DNA of 64,000 bases from Dehalococcoidia bacterium (lineage in GTDB: Bacteria > Chloroflexota > Dehalococcoidia > SM23-28-2): contig JAUWYP010000008.1 of NCBI GenBank assembly GCA_030615765.1, positions 1-64,000 of the forward strand. The letters run 5' to 3'. The notes under the pieces are model-generated. The model did not search any database. It worked only from the letters and a program-made list of their open reading frames with translations, and had not been told where the DNA came from. This document shows, piece by piece, positions 52,226 to 61,758 of the stretch; the first letter of the stretch is position 1; each line of letters opens with the position of its first letter. Made by a program: the position numbers and the translations under genes.

Positions 52226-55222
52226 GTGGACGAACTGTTCGGCCTCTCGATGGACTACATCATGTACGCCCTGCTGATCTTGCTGGCGATCTCGCTGTCC
52301 ACTGTGGCCTATGTGGTGTTGCGCAACCGCATCATGTTCAAGATGGGCGTGCGCAACATCCCCCGCCGCATGGCCCAGACCGTCCTCATCGTCATCGGCC
52401 TCATGCTCAGCACCCTCATCATCTCCGCCGCCCTCACCACCGGTGACACCGTCGACCGCAGCGTCACCAACTTCGCCTACGAGCTCGCCGGCCACCTCGA
52501 CGAGATCGTGGAGTTCGATGTGGAGAAAACCGGCGACGCGGCGGCTGAGCCCTTCGTTCCCGAGTCCACCGTCGCCGAGCTGGAAGCTGCCCTGGGCGAC
52601 GACCCCGACATCGACGGCATTGCCCCCGCCCTCTTCGAACCGGTGCCGGTCATCAACCCGCGGACGGGCCTCAGCACCCCCTCGGCCTTTCTCACCGGCG
52701 CCGACCCCGAGCGCATGGACGGCTTCCCCGACGTCGTCTCACTCGACGGCGAGGTGCTGGATGTCGGCGCCCTTGCCCCCGACGAGATCTACCTCAACGA
52801 GAGCGGCCAGGAGGAGCTTGACGCTCAGCCGGGCGATACCCTTCAGATTTTCGTCGCCGGAATTCCCGCCACCTTTAAGGTGGTGGACATCGTCAAGGAT
52901 AGATACATCACGGGCGCCATCACTACCGAGGAGGGCCAATCCCAGGACGGCATGGTCACCCGCCTGGACGTGGCCCAGCGACTCTTCGACCGCGAGGGGG
53001 AGGTCGACTTCATCGGCATCTCCAACCGCGGCGGCGTGCGCGACGGCATGGCCCTCTCCGACACGGTCGCCGCGAAGGTGGAGACCGCCCTCACTAACCC
53101 CAACCTCAGCGTGGAGAAGATAAAGCAGGACACCGTGGAGATGGCCGAGCTCATGGGCAATATCATGTCCACCATGTTCCTGGTCATGGGCCTCTTCTCT
53201 ATTGCTGCCGGCATTCTCCTCATCTTCATGATCTTCGTCATGCTCGCGGCAGAGCGAAAGCCGGAGATGGGCATGGCCCGCGCCGTGGGCAGCAAGCGCA
53301 GCCAGCTCGTCCAGTCCTTCCTCTCGGAGGGCATGGCCTACAACCTGGGGGCTGCCCTGGTGGGTGCTGGCCTGGGGGTGCTCGTGGCCATCGCCATCGC
53401 TCGGGTCATGAACCGTTTCTTCACGGAGTTCGGCATCGACATCACCCCCCATGTTACGCCCCGCAGCCTGATCATCGCCTACTGCCTGGGAGTGGTAGTC
53501 ACCTTCATCACTGTCGTCATCTCCTCCTGGCGGGTGAGCCGCCTCAACATCGTGCGGGCCCTCCGTGACATCCCCGAGCCCACCTACCGCCGGGCGCGAC
53601 TCCGCACGCTGATCCTGGGCATCATAGCCATCCTGCTTGGGGCACTCATCGCCTGGAGCGGCGTCAGTAGTGGAATACTTGCCCCGTTCACCCTCGGAGT
53701 GTCCATCTCCTTGCTAGGTCTCATCCCGGTCATGCGCTACTTCGCCCTGCCGGAGCGACCCGTCTTCACCATCGTCGGTCTGGCCCTTCTGGCATTCTGG
53801 GCCCTCCCCGAGGGGCCCCTCGAGAACCTCGTGTCTGACATGGAGGGCGACATCGAGATGTTCTTCCTCTCCGGCATTTTCATGGTGGCCGCCGCCACCT
53901 TCGTCATCGTCTACAACGCCGACATCCTCCTCCGCGCCATAGAGCGCGCTGGCGGCTGGCTTGGCCGCCTCCTGCCCGCCCTGCGTATCGCCGTCGCCTA
54001 TCCCCTGGCCAACAAGTTCCGCACCGGCATGACCATGGCCATGATCGCCCTGGTGGTCTTCGCCGTGGTGATGATGTCCATCATGAACACCAACTTTAAC
54101 GCCCTCTTCCTCCGCGACGACGCCCGCGGCGGCTGGGACATCGTTGTGACCGAGAACCCCAACAACCCCATCGGCGACCTGGACGCCGCCCTGGAAAGGG
54201 AAGGCTCAGTCGATACCAACCAGTTCGCCGCCGTCGGCGCTGTGCGTCACCCCGACCTCTTCGTCAGCGCGGAGCTATACCAACTTGGGGCAAGCGAGGA
54301 GTGGGAAAGATATCCAGTACTGGGCGTGGACGACGCCTTCGCCCGCGAGTCGCAGATCAGGCTCCAGACGCGCGCCCGCCAGTACCCCGATGACGAGGCC
54401 GTGTGGGAGGCCCTTCGCACTACACCCCGCCTGGCGGTGATCGACGCTTTCGCTGTCTCCGAGGGTCACTTCATGTTCGGCCCGTACGAATTCCACGTCG
54501 AGAGGTTCGATGAGACCGCCGAGGTCATGGACCCGCTGGCGCTGAAGGTGCGCGACCCGACTAGTGGCAAGCCGGCACACCTCTCCCTCATTGGGGTTAT
54601 CGATTTCGGCTCCAGCGCCAACTTCTTTGGCCTCTACATCTCGGAGGAGACCTTCAACGAGGTCTTCGGCGAGCCCGAGTTCTCCCGCTTCTACGTGAAA
54701 GTGCAGCCGGGCGTGGACCCCGGCGACACAGCCAAAGCCATCGAGTCCGCCCTGGTCACTACCGGCGCTCAGGCCGTGTCCATAAAGGACCAGCTCGAGG
54801 AAGACCAGGCCACCTTCAACACCTTCTTCTACCTGATCCAGGGCTTCATGGGCTTGGGCCTGCTCGTAGGCACGGCGGCCGTCGGCGTTATCGCCTTCCG
54901 CTCCGTGGTGGAGCGGCGCCAGCAGATCGGCATGCTGCGGGCCATCGGCTACACCCGCGGCACCGTGGCCCTCAGCTTCATCCTGGAGTCATCGTTCATC
55001 GCCCTGCTGGGCATCGCCACCGGCATCGGCCTGGCGATGCTACTCTCGTTCAACCTCCTCCACAGCGACGAGCTCTCCAACATCGACATGGGCTTCATCA
55101 TCCCCTGGTGGCAGATTCTCCTTACCGCCGCCTTCGCCTTCGGAGCCTCTTTCCTGATGACTATTCTGCCCTCGCGGCTGGCCGCTGGCATCACCATCGC
55201 CGAGGCCATCCGCTACGAGTAG
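52226..55222 (+). CDS. ABC transporter permease, FtsX type, large form
   Basis: 998 aa, GTG start with AGGAG upstream. N-terminal membrane helices (about residues 10-30 and 50-70), an extracytoplasmic domain of about 200 residues, FtsX bundle one (MFLVMGLFSIAAGILLIFMI onward), extra helices in the middle, a second large extracytoplasmic domain, and FtsX bundle two ending in AITIAEAIRYE-like sequence (AGITIAEAIRYE). Longer than the 790-aa permease at 26489 because of extra central helices. With its ATPase it forms an exporter. Cargo unknown; the downstream secreted proteins are candidates. Confidence 0.88.
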   Translation: MDELFGLSMDYIMYALLILLAISLSTVAYVVLRNRIMFKMGVRNIPRRMAQTVLIVIGLMLSTLIISAALTTGDTVDRSVTNFAYELAGHLDEIVEFDVEKTGDAAAEPFVPESTVAELEAALGDDPDIDGIAPALFEPVPVINPRTGLSTPSAFLTGADPERMDGFPDVVSLDGEVLDVGALAPDEIYLNESGQEELDAQPGDTLQIFVAGIPATFKVVDIVKDRYITGAITTEEGQSQDGMVTRLDVAQRLFDREGEVDFIGISNRGGVRDGMALSDTVAAKVETALTNPNLSVEKIKQDTVEMAELMGNIMSTMFLVMGLFSIAAGILLIFMIFVMLAAERKPEMGMARAVGSKRSQLVQSFLSEGMAYNLGAALVGAGLGVLVAIAIARVMNRFFTEFGIDITPHVTPRSLIIAYCLGVVVTFITVVISSWRVSRLNIVRALRDIPEPTYRRARLRTLILGIIAILLGALIAWSGVSSGILAPFTLGVSISLLGLIPVMRYFALPERPVFTIVGLALLAFWALPEGPLENLVSDMEGDIEMFFLSGIFMVAAATFVIVYNADILLRAIERAGGWLGRLLPALRIAVAYPLANKFRTGMTMAMIALVVFAVVMMSIMNTNFNALFLRDDARGGWDIVVTENPNNPIGDLDAALEREGSVDTNQFAAVGAVRHPDLFVSAELYQLGASEEWERYPVLGVDDAFARESQIRLQTRARQYPDDEAVWEALRTTPRLAVIDAFAVSEGHFMFGPYEFHVERFDETAEVMDPLALKVRDPTSGKPAHLSLIGVIDFGSSANFFGLYISEETFNEVFGEPEFSRFYVKVQPGVDPGDTAKAIESALVTTGAQAVSIKDQLEEDQATFNTFFYLIQGFMGLGLLVGTAAVGVIAFRSVVERRQQIGMLRAIGYTRGTVALSFILESSFIALLGIATGIGLAMLLSFNLLHSDELSNIDMGFIIPWWQILLTAAFAFGASFLMTILPSRLAAGITIAEAIRYE

Positions 55223-55287
55223 GCGGCACGAAGCACGCCGCCGCCCATCGTGCTGGCCACAGCGAGCACACCACCCTCCGTCTGCGG

Positions 55288-55316
55288 TTGACAAGTCGGT
55301 AGCCGCGCGCCATCAT
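55288..55316 (+). promoter_or_regulatory. Promoter of the DUF4389/FG-GAP pair
   Basis: TTGACA (55288-55293), 17-nt spacer, CATCAT (55311-55316), about 65 nt before the DUF4389 ATG. Same architecture as the site at 34117. Confidence 0.5.
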
Positions 55317-55380
55317 TGGCTGCGAAACCAAGATCATCAACCCGGCCAGCCCAGCTCTATTCAGGAACAAGGAGGAAGCC

Positions 55381-55953
55381 ATGGCCGCAGAGTATCCCGC
55401 CACGCTGGACGTACCCGTCCGCGAGAAGGTCCCCAGAGATCAGGCCATTCTGCACACCATCATCGCGATCGTGTTCTACTGGGTAGGGGCGGGAATCCTG
55501 GGTTTCTTAGCGTACATCGTCGCCCCCATCGTCATAGCCATACGAGTCGGCTCCAAGGGCGGCGAGAAGTTCATCCAGGAAGACGGGCCAGAGTTCGCCC
55601 GCTACGGCAAGCTCTTCATGGCCATCTACGCCTATGTCTACTTCCTCACAGATGACCCTCCGGAGAAGGCTATCGAAAGCTCCGTCAACATCGACTTCCA
55701 GCCAAGCGGCAACCCGCCCTGGTGGAGTGCCCTCCTCAGACCCATATTGCTCATCCCTCACGGGCTGGTGCTGGGTGTCCTGGGGCTGGCCTTCATCGTC
55801 ATCCTCCCCTGGACGGCCATCGTTGCCTTGGCCAATGAGCAGTACCCTAAGCAGTTCTACTCCTTCGTGTTGAACTACCTGCGCTGGCAGACCAGGGTGA
55901 CCGCCTACCTGTTCTCCCTGACCCAACAGTATCCGCCCTTTGCCTGGGAGTAA
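55381..55953 (+). CDS. DUF4389 domain membrane protein
   Basis: 190 aa. Three to four hydrophobic helices; the C-terminal YLRWQTRVTAYLFSLTQQYPPF is the DUF4389 signature, with LLRPILLIPHGLVLGVLGLAF before it. AAGGAGG precedes the ATG. Function unknown; the domain is common in Chloroflexota and actinobacterial membrane proteins. The next gene starts 10 nt after the stop and is likely co-transcribed. Confidence 0.8.
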   Translation: MAAEYPATLDVPVREKVPRDQAILHTIIAIVFYWVGAGILGFLAYIVAPIVIAIRVGSKGGEKFIQEDGPEFARYGKLFMAIYAYVYFLTDDPPEKAIESSVNIDFQPSGNPPWWSALLRPILLIPHGLVLGVLGLAFIVILPWTAIVALANEQYPKQFYSFVLNYLRWQTRVTAYLFSLTQQYPPFAWE

Positions 55954-55963
55954 AGACACGCCG

Positions 55964-57526
55964 GTGGCGGCCAGCCCGCACCCGTCAGTAGCGCTGCCAG
56001 TACTGGCCGCCGTCATCGTCCTGGCGGCGGCCTGTGGCGGCGGAGACGCTGGCCCCACCACCTTCGATCTCGCTCGCCAGCGCCCCGCCCTGAGCCTGCT
56101 CGGCGCTCAGGCAAACGATAAGGTGAGAGCCGTGGCTGCCGGCGACGTCAACGGCGACGGCCAGCAGGACATCATCGTCGGCGCCTTCAACGCCGACGGC
56201 CCCCAGGACAGCCGGCCCGACTGCGGCGAGGTCTACGTCATCTTCGGCCCGGCAGACGGGGACGAGACGATCGACTTCGCTGAGGGCCAGCAAGACGTCA
56301 CCATATTCGGCGCCGACAGCGGCGATTCCTTCGGCTTCGCCCTGGCCGCCGGCGACGTCAACGGCGACGGCATCGACGACATCCTGGCGGGGGCCCTCCT
56401 GGCCGACGGCCCTGACAACGAGAGACCCGATGCCGGCGAAGCCTATGTGATCTTTGGCTCGCCCACCCTGGCGCCGACCATAGACATCGCTCTGGAGGAG
56501 CAAGACCTGACCCTCTTCGGCACCGAAGAAGGAGACCGCTTGGGCGCCGACCTGGCCGCTGGCGACGCCACCGGCGACGGCATCCAGGACATCTTGGTCG
56601 GCTCCTTCCTGGCCGATGGCCCAGAGAATGCCCGCTATCAGGGGGGAGAGGCCTATCTCATCCTCGGCACGCCGTCCCTGTCGGGAGCCAGAGACATGGC
56701 CCAGGGCGAGTACGATCTCGCCCTCATCGCCGCTGAGGCCGACGATCAGCTAGGCCACCACCTGACAATGGGCGATCTGAACAACGACGGCATCGACGAC
56801 CTCATAGTGGCCGCCTTCAGGGCCGACATCCCTGGCAACGCCCGTGAGGACGGCGGCGAGGTCTATGTCATCTTCGGCTCCCCATCCCTCAGCGGCGTTC
56901 TGGACTTCGCCTCCGCCTCGCCAGATGTAACAGTGACGGCCGCCGACGAGGAGGACGATCTCGGTGCAGCGGTGGCCAGCGGCGATGTCAACGGCGACGG
57001 CATTGACGACCTCCTGATCGGTGCCCCCAGGGCCGACGGGCCGGACAACAGCCGCCGCGGCGCCGGCGAGGCCTACGTTGTCTTCGGCTCACCATCCCTG
57101 CGCGGCTCGTTCGACATCGCCCTGGCTCAGCAGAATGTGACCATCCTGGGCGCCGACGCCATCGACCGGCTGGGCACGTCCCTGGCCAGCGGTGACCTGA
57201 ACGGCGATGGTGTGGACGACATCATCCTGGGGGCGGAAAAAGGAGACGGGCCCGACAACACCCGTGAGGACGGCGGCGAGGTGTACATCGTGCTCGGCCC
57301 TGTTTCCCTGGGCCAGACGATAGACATCGCCCTGGGCGACCACAGCGCCGTCATCTTCGGCGAGAACCAGGGAGACATCTTCGGCGTGCGCGTTGCGGCA
57401 GCGGACTGGGACGCCGACGGCCGGGCCGATGTGCTGGCGGCCGCTCGCGCCGCCGACGGGCCCGACGGCACGCGGGAGGACACCGGCCAGGCCCACGTCA
57501 TCCCCATCGGCCCCCGCCTCCAGTAG
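55964..57526 (+). CDS. FG-GAP repeat lipoprotein (integrin-alpha-like beta-propeller)
   Basis: 520 aa from the GTG at 55964 (GGGAG upstream); the TTG at 55940 overlaps the previous gene. A short hydrophobic signal ends at LAAAC, a lipobox giving a lipidated Cys. Seven FG-GAP units follow, each with a calcium loop such as GDVNGDGIDDIL, spaced about 65 residues, enough for one seven-bladed propeller. It is a surface protein, likely for binding rather than catalysis. The N-region lacks the usual Lys/Arg with the GTG start, so the TTG start (which adds a Lys) remains possible. Confidence 0.85.
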   Translation: MAASPHPSVALPVLAAVIVLAAACGGGDAGPTTFDLARQRPALSLLGAQANDKVRAVAAGDVNGDGQQDIIVGAFNADGPQDSRPDCGEVYVIFGPADGDETIDFAEGQQDVTIFGADSGDSFGFALAAGDVNGDGIDDILAGALLADGPDNERPDAGEAYVIFGSPTLAPTIDIALEEQDLTLFGTEEGDRLGADLAAGDATGDGIQDILVGSFLADGPENARYQGGEAYLILGTPSLSGARDMAQGEYDLALIAAEADDQLGHHLTMGDLNNDGIDDLIVAAFRADIPGNAREDGGEVYVIFGSPSLSGVLDFASASPDVTVTAADEEDDLGAAVASGDVNGDGIDDLLIGAPRADGPDNSRRGAGEAYVVFGSPSLRGSFDIALAQQNVTILGADAIDRLGTSLASGDLNGDGVDDIILGAEKGDGPDNTREDGGEVYIVLGPVSLGQTIDIALGDHSAVIFGENQGDIFGVRVAAADWDADGRADVLAAARAADGPDGTREDTGQAHVIPIGPRLQ

Positions 57527-57540
57527 CACCAGGCGCAGAC

Positions 57541-57572
57541 AAAAAGCGAGGCCCCCTCTCACCAGGGGCCTC
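57541..57572 (-). terminator. Intrinsic terminator of the AmmeMemoRadiSam gene
   Basis: On the minus strand GAGGCCCC and GGGGCCTC form an 8-bp perfect stem with a 9-nt loop, followed by GC and TTTTT. It lies just after the radical SAM stop at 57600. On the plus strand no T-run follows, so it mainly serves the minus gene. Confidence 0.8.
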
Positions 57573-57599
57573 TTGCTGTACTGGATCAGGTCGGCGGAG

Positions 57600-58652
57600 C
57601 TACCACCACACGCCCGGGATGGCCGTCGAGCAGGACGGACAGCGACCGCCCTCTATGCGGTACTGCCTCACGTGGAAGCCGACCCGCTCCACCAGAAGCT
57701 CGTTGCAGTTGTGACAATAGGTATGCTCCAGGGAGCGCACCATCCCCGGCAGGTTTCCAGCGTACACGTAGCGGAGGCCGGCCTCCTTGCCGATGTCGGC
57801 CGCCCGCAGCAGCGTTTCCGGCGGCGTGTTCTCGGGGTCGGTCATCTTGTAGTTCTTGTGGAAGGCGGTCACGTGCCAGGGAATGTCGCGGGACACCGAG
57901 ACCAGGAAATCGGCGGCCTCCCGCAGCTCCTCATCGGAGTCGTTGAAGCCGGGCACCACCAGGGTCACCACCTCCACCCAGAAGCCCATCTCTACCGCCA
58001 TGCGGATGCCCTCCAGGACGTTGGCCAGCTTGCCCCCCAGGACGCGATAGTTCTTCGCGGACATCGACTTGAGGTCCACCTTGAAGCAGTCCAGCCACGG
58101 CCGCAGGTACTCCAGCACCTCGCGGGTGGCGTTGCCATTGGAGACATACAGCGTCTTCAGGCCCTTTTCCTTGGCCAGCCGAAAGATGTCCACCGCCCAC
58201 TCGGAGGTGATGAGAGGCTCGTTGTAGGAGCTGCCGACGATTTCGGCGCCCGTGCTCACGGCCGCGGCCGCTATCTCCTGAGCGCTGATCGCCTCGGGCA
58301 CGTGGCCGGCCACCGGGTCGCGCAGGGCCTGAGAGCTGAGCCAGTTCTGGCAGTAGGGGCAGTGGTAGTCGCAGCCCAGCATGCCAAAGGTCAGGGTGCT
58401 GGAGCCCGGCAGGACGTGATAGAAGGGCTTCTTCTCGGTGGCGTCGCTCTGCAGAGCGGCCACATAGCCGCTGGGCACGAGCAGCTTGCCGCCGCGGTTG
58501 AAGCGCACCTTGCAGATGCCCCGCAGGCCGTCGAGGATGACGCAACGATGGCCGCAGGCGTAGCAGCGGACCTTGTTGTCGTCCAGCCGCTCGTATAGCT
58601 CGCCCTCTTTGGTGCGAGCGTCCAGAATATCGGCCAGGGTAGCGGTCGTCAT
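57600..58652 (-). CDS. amrS: AmmeMemoRadiSam-system radical SAM enzyme (AmrS)
   Basis: 350 aa from the ATG at 58652; the track start at 59276 runs into glpK and is rejected. Zinc-ribbon-like CYACGHRCVILDGLRGICKVR at the N-terminus, radical SAM cluster CDYHCPYCQNW, then GSSYNEPLITSEWA and VPGFNDSDEEL, the AmrS family pattern. A C-terminal CHNCN and CPSC pair may bind a further metal. Partners AMMECR1 and Memo are not adjacent. The reaction in bacteria is not established. It has its own terminator and a TATAAT close to the start. Confidence 0.9.
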   Translation of the reverse strand: MTTATLADILDARTKEGELYERLDDNKVRCYACGHRCVILDGLRGICKVRFNRGGKLLVPSGYVAALQSDATEKKPFYHVLPGSSTLTFGMLGCDYHCPYCQNWLSSQALRDPVAGHVPEAISAQEIAAAAVSTGAEIVGSSYNEPLITSEWAVDIFRLAKEKGLKTLYVSNGNATREVLEYLRPWLDCFKVDLKSMSAKNYRVLGGKLANVLEGIRMAVEMGFWVEVVTLVVPGFNDSDEELREAADFLVSVSRDIPWHVTAFHKNYKMTDPENTPPETLLRAADIGKEAGLRYVYAGNLPGMVRSLEHTYCHNCNELLVERVGFHVRQYRIEGGRCPSCSTAIPGVWW

Positions 58653-58665
58653 ACCATCCACCATC

Positions 58666-58671
58666 ATTATA
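58666..58671 (-). promoter_or_regulatory. -10 element abutting the amrS start
   Basis: Minus-strand exact TATAAT (58671-58666) overlaps the first in-frame ATG and lies 13 nt before the ATG at 58652. Transcription would begin near 58659, leaving almost no leader and no Shine-Dalgarno, so the mRNA may be leaderless. Confidence 0.5.
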
Positions 58672-58742
58672 GCACCGGTCGCTGTTCCCAGCCGCAGGCG
58701 CGTGCTACCATACAAAGCTGAGCTCCAGATAGGAGGCCGAGT

Positions 58743-60236
58743 TTGCCCGAGTACATCCTGGCCCTCGACCAGGGGACCACCAGCTCGCGGGCCATCCTCT
58801 TCGACCGCCAGGGCCAGCCCGTCGCCAGCGCTGGTCACCCCATCCGCCAGATCTATCCCCAGAGCGGCTGGGTGGAGCACGACCCCCAGGAGATATGGGA
58901 ATCGCAGCTGGCCTCGGCGCGAGAGGTGCTGGAGGCGGCTGGCGCCCGCGCCTCCCAGGTCGCCGCCATCGGCATAACCAACCAGCGGGAGACCACCATC
59001 CTCTGGGATCGCCAGACGGGCGAGCCGCTGGCCAACGCCATCGTCTGGCAGTGCCGCCGCACGGCCCCCCTCTGCCAGGAGCTCAAGGAGCGAGGGCTGG
59101 AGCCCTCCTTTCGCCAGAAGACGGGGCTGGTCATCGACCCCTACTTCTCGGGCACCAAGGTCGCCTGGATGCTCGACAACATCCCCGGCGCTCGAGCCAG
59201 GGCCGAACGCGGCGACCTCCTCTTCGGCACGGTGGACTGCTGGCTCCTCTACAAGCTCACGGGCGGGCGCGTCCACGCCACCGACTACACCAACGCCTCG
59301 CGGACCCTCATGTTCAACATCTCCCGCCTCGCCTGGGACGAAGAGGCCCTTAGCGAGCTGGCCGTCCCTTCTTCCCTCCTGCCGACTGTTCTCCCCTCCT
59401 GCGGCGTCTTCGGCCAGGCCGAGCCATCCCTTCTGGGAGCAGCCCTACCCATCGCCGGCATTGCCGGCGACCAGCAGGCCGCCCTCTTCGGCCAGGCCTG
59501 CTTTCAGGTGGGCATGGGCAAGAACACCTACGGCACCGGCTGCTTCGTCCTGATGAACGTCGGCCACGATAGTCTTCCCCTGGGCTCATCCCTGGTCACC
59601 ACCATCGCCTGGGGCCTGGGCCAGGGTGTTGAGTACGCCCTCGAGGGCAGCATCTTCATCGCCGGTGCGGCCGTGCAGTGGCTGCGGGACGGCCTTGGGC
59701 TCATAGCCACCGCCGCCGAGAGCGAGGCGCTTGCCGCCAGCGTCCCCTCCAGCGATGGCGTGTACGTGGTCCCCGCCTTCGTCGGCCTTGGCGCGCCCCA
59801 TTGGGACCCGCGCGCCCGGGGCACCATCGTGGGCATCACCCGCGGCACGACTCGCGCCCACCTGGTGCGCGCCACCCTGGAGGCCATCGCCTTCCAGACG
59901 CGCGACGTCATCGAAACGATGGAGAGCGAGTGCGCCCTCACCCTCCCGGAGCTGCGGGTGGACGGCGGTGCCGTCGCCAACGACCTGCTGATGCAGATCC
60001 AGGCCGACATCCTCGGCCGCGAGGTGGTGCGACCGGCGGTTACGGAGACCACCGCCCTCGGTGCCGCCTACCTGGCCGGCCTCGCCGTAGGCTGCTGGCA
60101 GGGGCAGGACGAGCTGACCGGCAAGTGGCGGGTGGACAGACGATTCCAGCCTCAGATGGACGCCAGCCAGCGCGACGAGCTGTACCAGGGCTGGAAGAGA
60201 GCGGTCGAGCGAGCCAAAGGCTGGGCCAGCGAGTAG
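58743..60236 (+). CDS. glpK: Glycerol kinase
   Basis: 497 aa, TTG start with AGGAGG at 6-7 nt. [39 protein letters not shown] and the C-terminal [19 protein letters not shown] are GlpK signatures (FGGY family). It phosphorylates glycerol to sn-glycerol-3-phosphate, which GlpD at 36477 would oxidise. No glycerol facilitator gene is here. Followed, after 58 nt, by the glycolate oxidase genes. Full length and no missing motifs. Confidence 0.95.
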   Translation: MPEYILALDQGTTSSRAILFDRQGQPVASAGHPIRQIYPQSGWVEHDPQEIWESQLASAREVLEAAGARASQVAAIGITNQRETTILWDRQTGEPLANAIVWQCRRTAPLCQELKERGLEPSFRQKTGLVIDPYFSGTKVAWMLDNIPGARARAERGDLLFGTVDCWLLYKLTGGRVHATDYTNASRTLMFNISRLAWDEEALSELAVPSSLLPTVLPSCGVFGQAEPSLLGAALPIAGIAGDQQAALFGQACFQVGMGKNTYGTGCFVLMNVGHDSLPLGSSLVTTIAWGLGQGVEYALEGSIFIAGAAVQWLRDGLGLIATAAESEALAASVPSSDGVYVVPAFVGLGAPHWDPRARGTIVGITRGTTRAHLVRATLEAIAFQTRDVIETMESECALTLPELRVDGGAVANDLLMQIQADILGREVVRPAVTETTALGAAYLAGLAVGCWQGQDELTGKWRVDRRFQPQMDASQRDELYQGWKRAVERAKGWASE

Positions 60237-60294
60237 CCCGAGGCCAGCCCTTCCTGTGGCGACAAGCCTCCGCGAATGCTAGACTGTATATGGA

Positions 60295-61740
60295 ATGGCT
60301 GACCGCAAGCTCGTCCGCGAATTGCAGGCCATCGTCGGCCGCGATGCCGTTCTTCATGCCCCCGAGGACCTCCTGGTCTACGAGTACGACGCCACCATCG
60401 AGCGCGGCCTCCCCGAGGCCGTAGTCCTTCCCACCAGCGCCGAGCAGGTCTCGCAGGTAGTGAAGCTGGCCCGCCGTCGCGGCCTGCCGGTCGTCGCCCG
60501 AGGCGCGGGCACCGGCCTCAGCGGCGGCGCTATCCCCACCGCTGGCGGCATCACGCTGGTCACGACCCGCATGAAGCGCATCCTGGAGGTCGATGCCGAG
60601 AATCGCCTGGCAGTCGTCGAGCCGGGCCTGGTGAACCTGGACCTCAGCGCCGCCCTCAGCCGCTTCGGCCTCTACTACGCCCCCGATCCCTCCAGCCAGA
60701 AGGTTTGCACCCTGGGCGGCAACGTGGCCGAGAACGCCGGCGGCCCCCACTGCCTGGCCTACGGCGTCACCACCAACCATGTGCTGGGGCTGGAGGTCGT
60801 CCTGGCCGACGGCCAGATCGCCTGGCTGGGAGGCAGAACCGCCGACCGGCCCGGCTACGACCTGCGCAGCCTGGTGATAGGCTCCGAGGGCACCCTGGCC
60901 ATCGTCACCAAGATCATCGTGCGCCTTCTGCCCCTACCGGAGGCCACCATCACCCTGCTGGCCATCTTCAACGAGATGGAGCAGGCCAGCCAGGCCGTCT
61001 CGGCCATCATCGGCAAGGGGATGCTGCCCGCCGCCCTGGAGATGCTCGACAAGGTGACCATGGGCGCGGTGGAGGAGGCCGTGCACGCTGGCTACCCCCC
61101 CGACGCCGCTGCCGTCCTCCTCATCGAGGTCGAGGGCTGGCAGGACAGCGTGGGGGAGCAGGCGGAGGCCATACGCGCTATCTGCGAGAATTTGGGCGCT
61201 CGCGAAGTGCGAATCGGCTTCACCCCCGAGGACCGAGAGGCCCTCTGGGCCGGCCGAAAGGGAGCCCTGGGAGCCCTCGGCCGCCTCGCCCCCAGCTACT
61301 ACATCCTCGATGGCACAGTGCCTCGCACCAAGCTGCCCCAGGTGTTGCGCGGCGTCTACGAAATCGGCGAGAGGTACGGCTTCCCCATCGCCAACGTCTT
61401 CCATGCCGGCGACGGCAACCTCCACCCCAACATCGCCTTCGATGAGTCTCAGCCCGGCGAGGCGGAGAAGGCACTGGAGGCGGGAACGGAGATAATGCGC
61501 CTCTGCGTCGACGCCGGCGGAACCATCACCGGCGAGCACGGCGTCGGCATGGAGAAACGCGACTTCATGCGCTGGATCTTCTCCGACGACGACCTGGAGG
61601 CCATGAAGCGCATTCAGGTAGCCTTCGCGTCGGAGCAGCGCTTCAACCCGGGGAAGATCTTCCCCGCCGCCAGCGGCGGGGAGACCACCTCCCGCCAGCG
61701 AGCGGTCATCCATCCGCTGGGTCCCGATGCCTACGTCTAG
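60295..61740 (+). CDS. glcD: Glycolate/D-lactate oxidase FAD subunit GlcD
   Basis: 481 aa. PCMH FAD domain with GAGTGLSGGAIPTAGG and NVAENAGGPHCLAYGVTTNHVLG, then GSEGTLAIVTKI, and C-terminal HAGDGNLHPNIAFD and TGEHGVGMEKRDFM. It oxidises glycolate or D-2-hydroxyacids, with electrons passed to GlcF. There is no RBS before the ATG; TAGACT at 60280-60285 lies 10 nt upstream, so a leaderless start is possible. First gene of glcDEF. Confidence 0.92.
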   Translation: MADRKLVRELQAIVGRDAVLHAPEDLLVYEYDATIERGLPEAVVLPTSAEQVSQVVKLARRRGLPVVARGAGTGLSGGAIPTAGGITLVTTRMKRILEVDAENRLAVVEPGLVNLDLSAALSRFGLYYAPDPSSQKVCTLGGNVAENAGGPHCLAYGVTTNHVLGLEVVLADGQIAWLGGRTADRPGYDLRSLVIGSEGTLAIVTKIIVRLLPLPEATITLLAIFNEMEQASQAVSAIIGKGMLPAALEMLDKVTMGAVEEAVHAGYPPDAAAVLLIEVEGWQDSVGEQAEAIRAICENLGAREVRIGFTPEDREALWAGRKGALGALGRLAPSYYILDGTVPRTKLPQVLRGVYEIGERYGFPIANVFHAGDGNLHPNIAFDESQPGEAEKALEAGTEIMRLCVDAGGTITGEHGVGMEKRDFMRWIFSDDDLEAMKRIQVAFASEQRFNPGKIFPAASGGETTSRQRAVIHPLGPDAYV

Positions 61741-61758
61741 ACTGGAAAAGGTAGCGTC

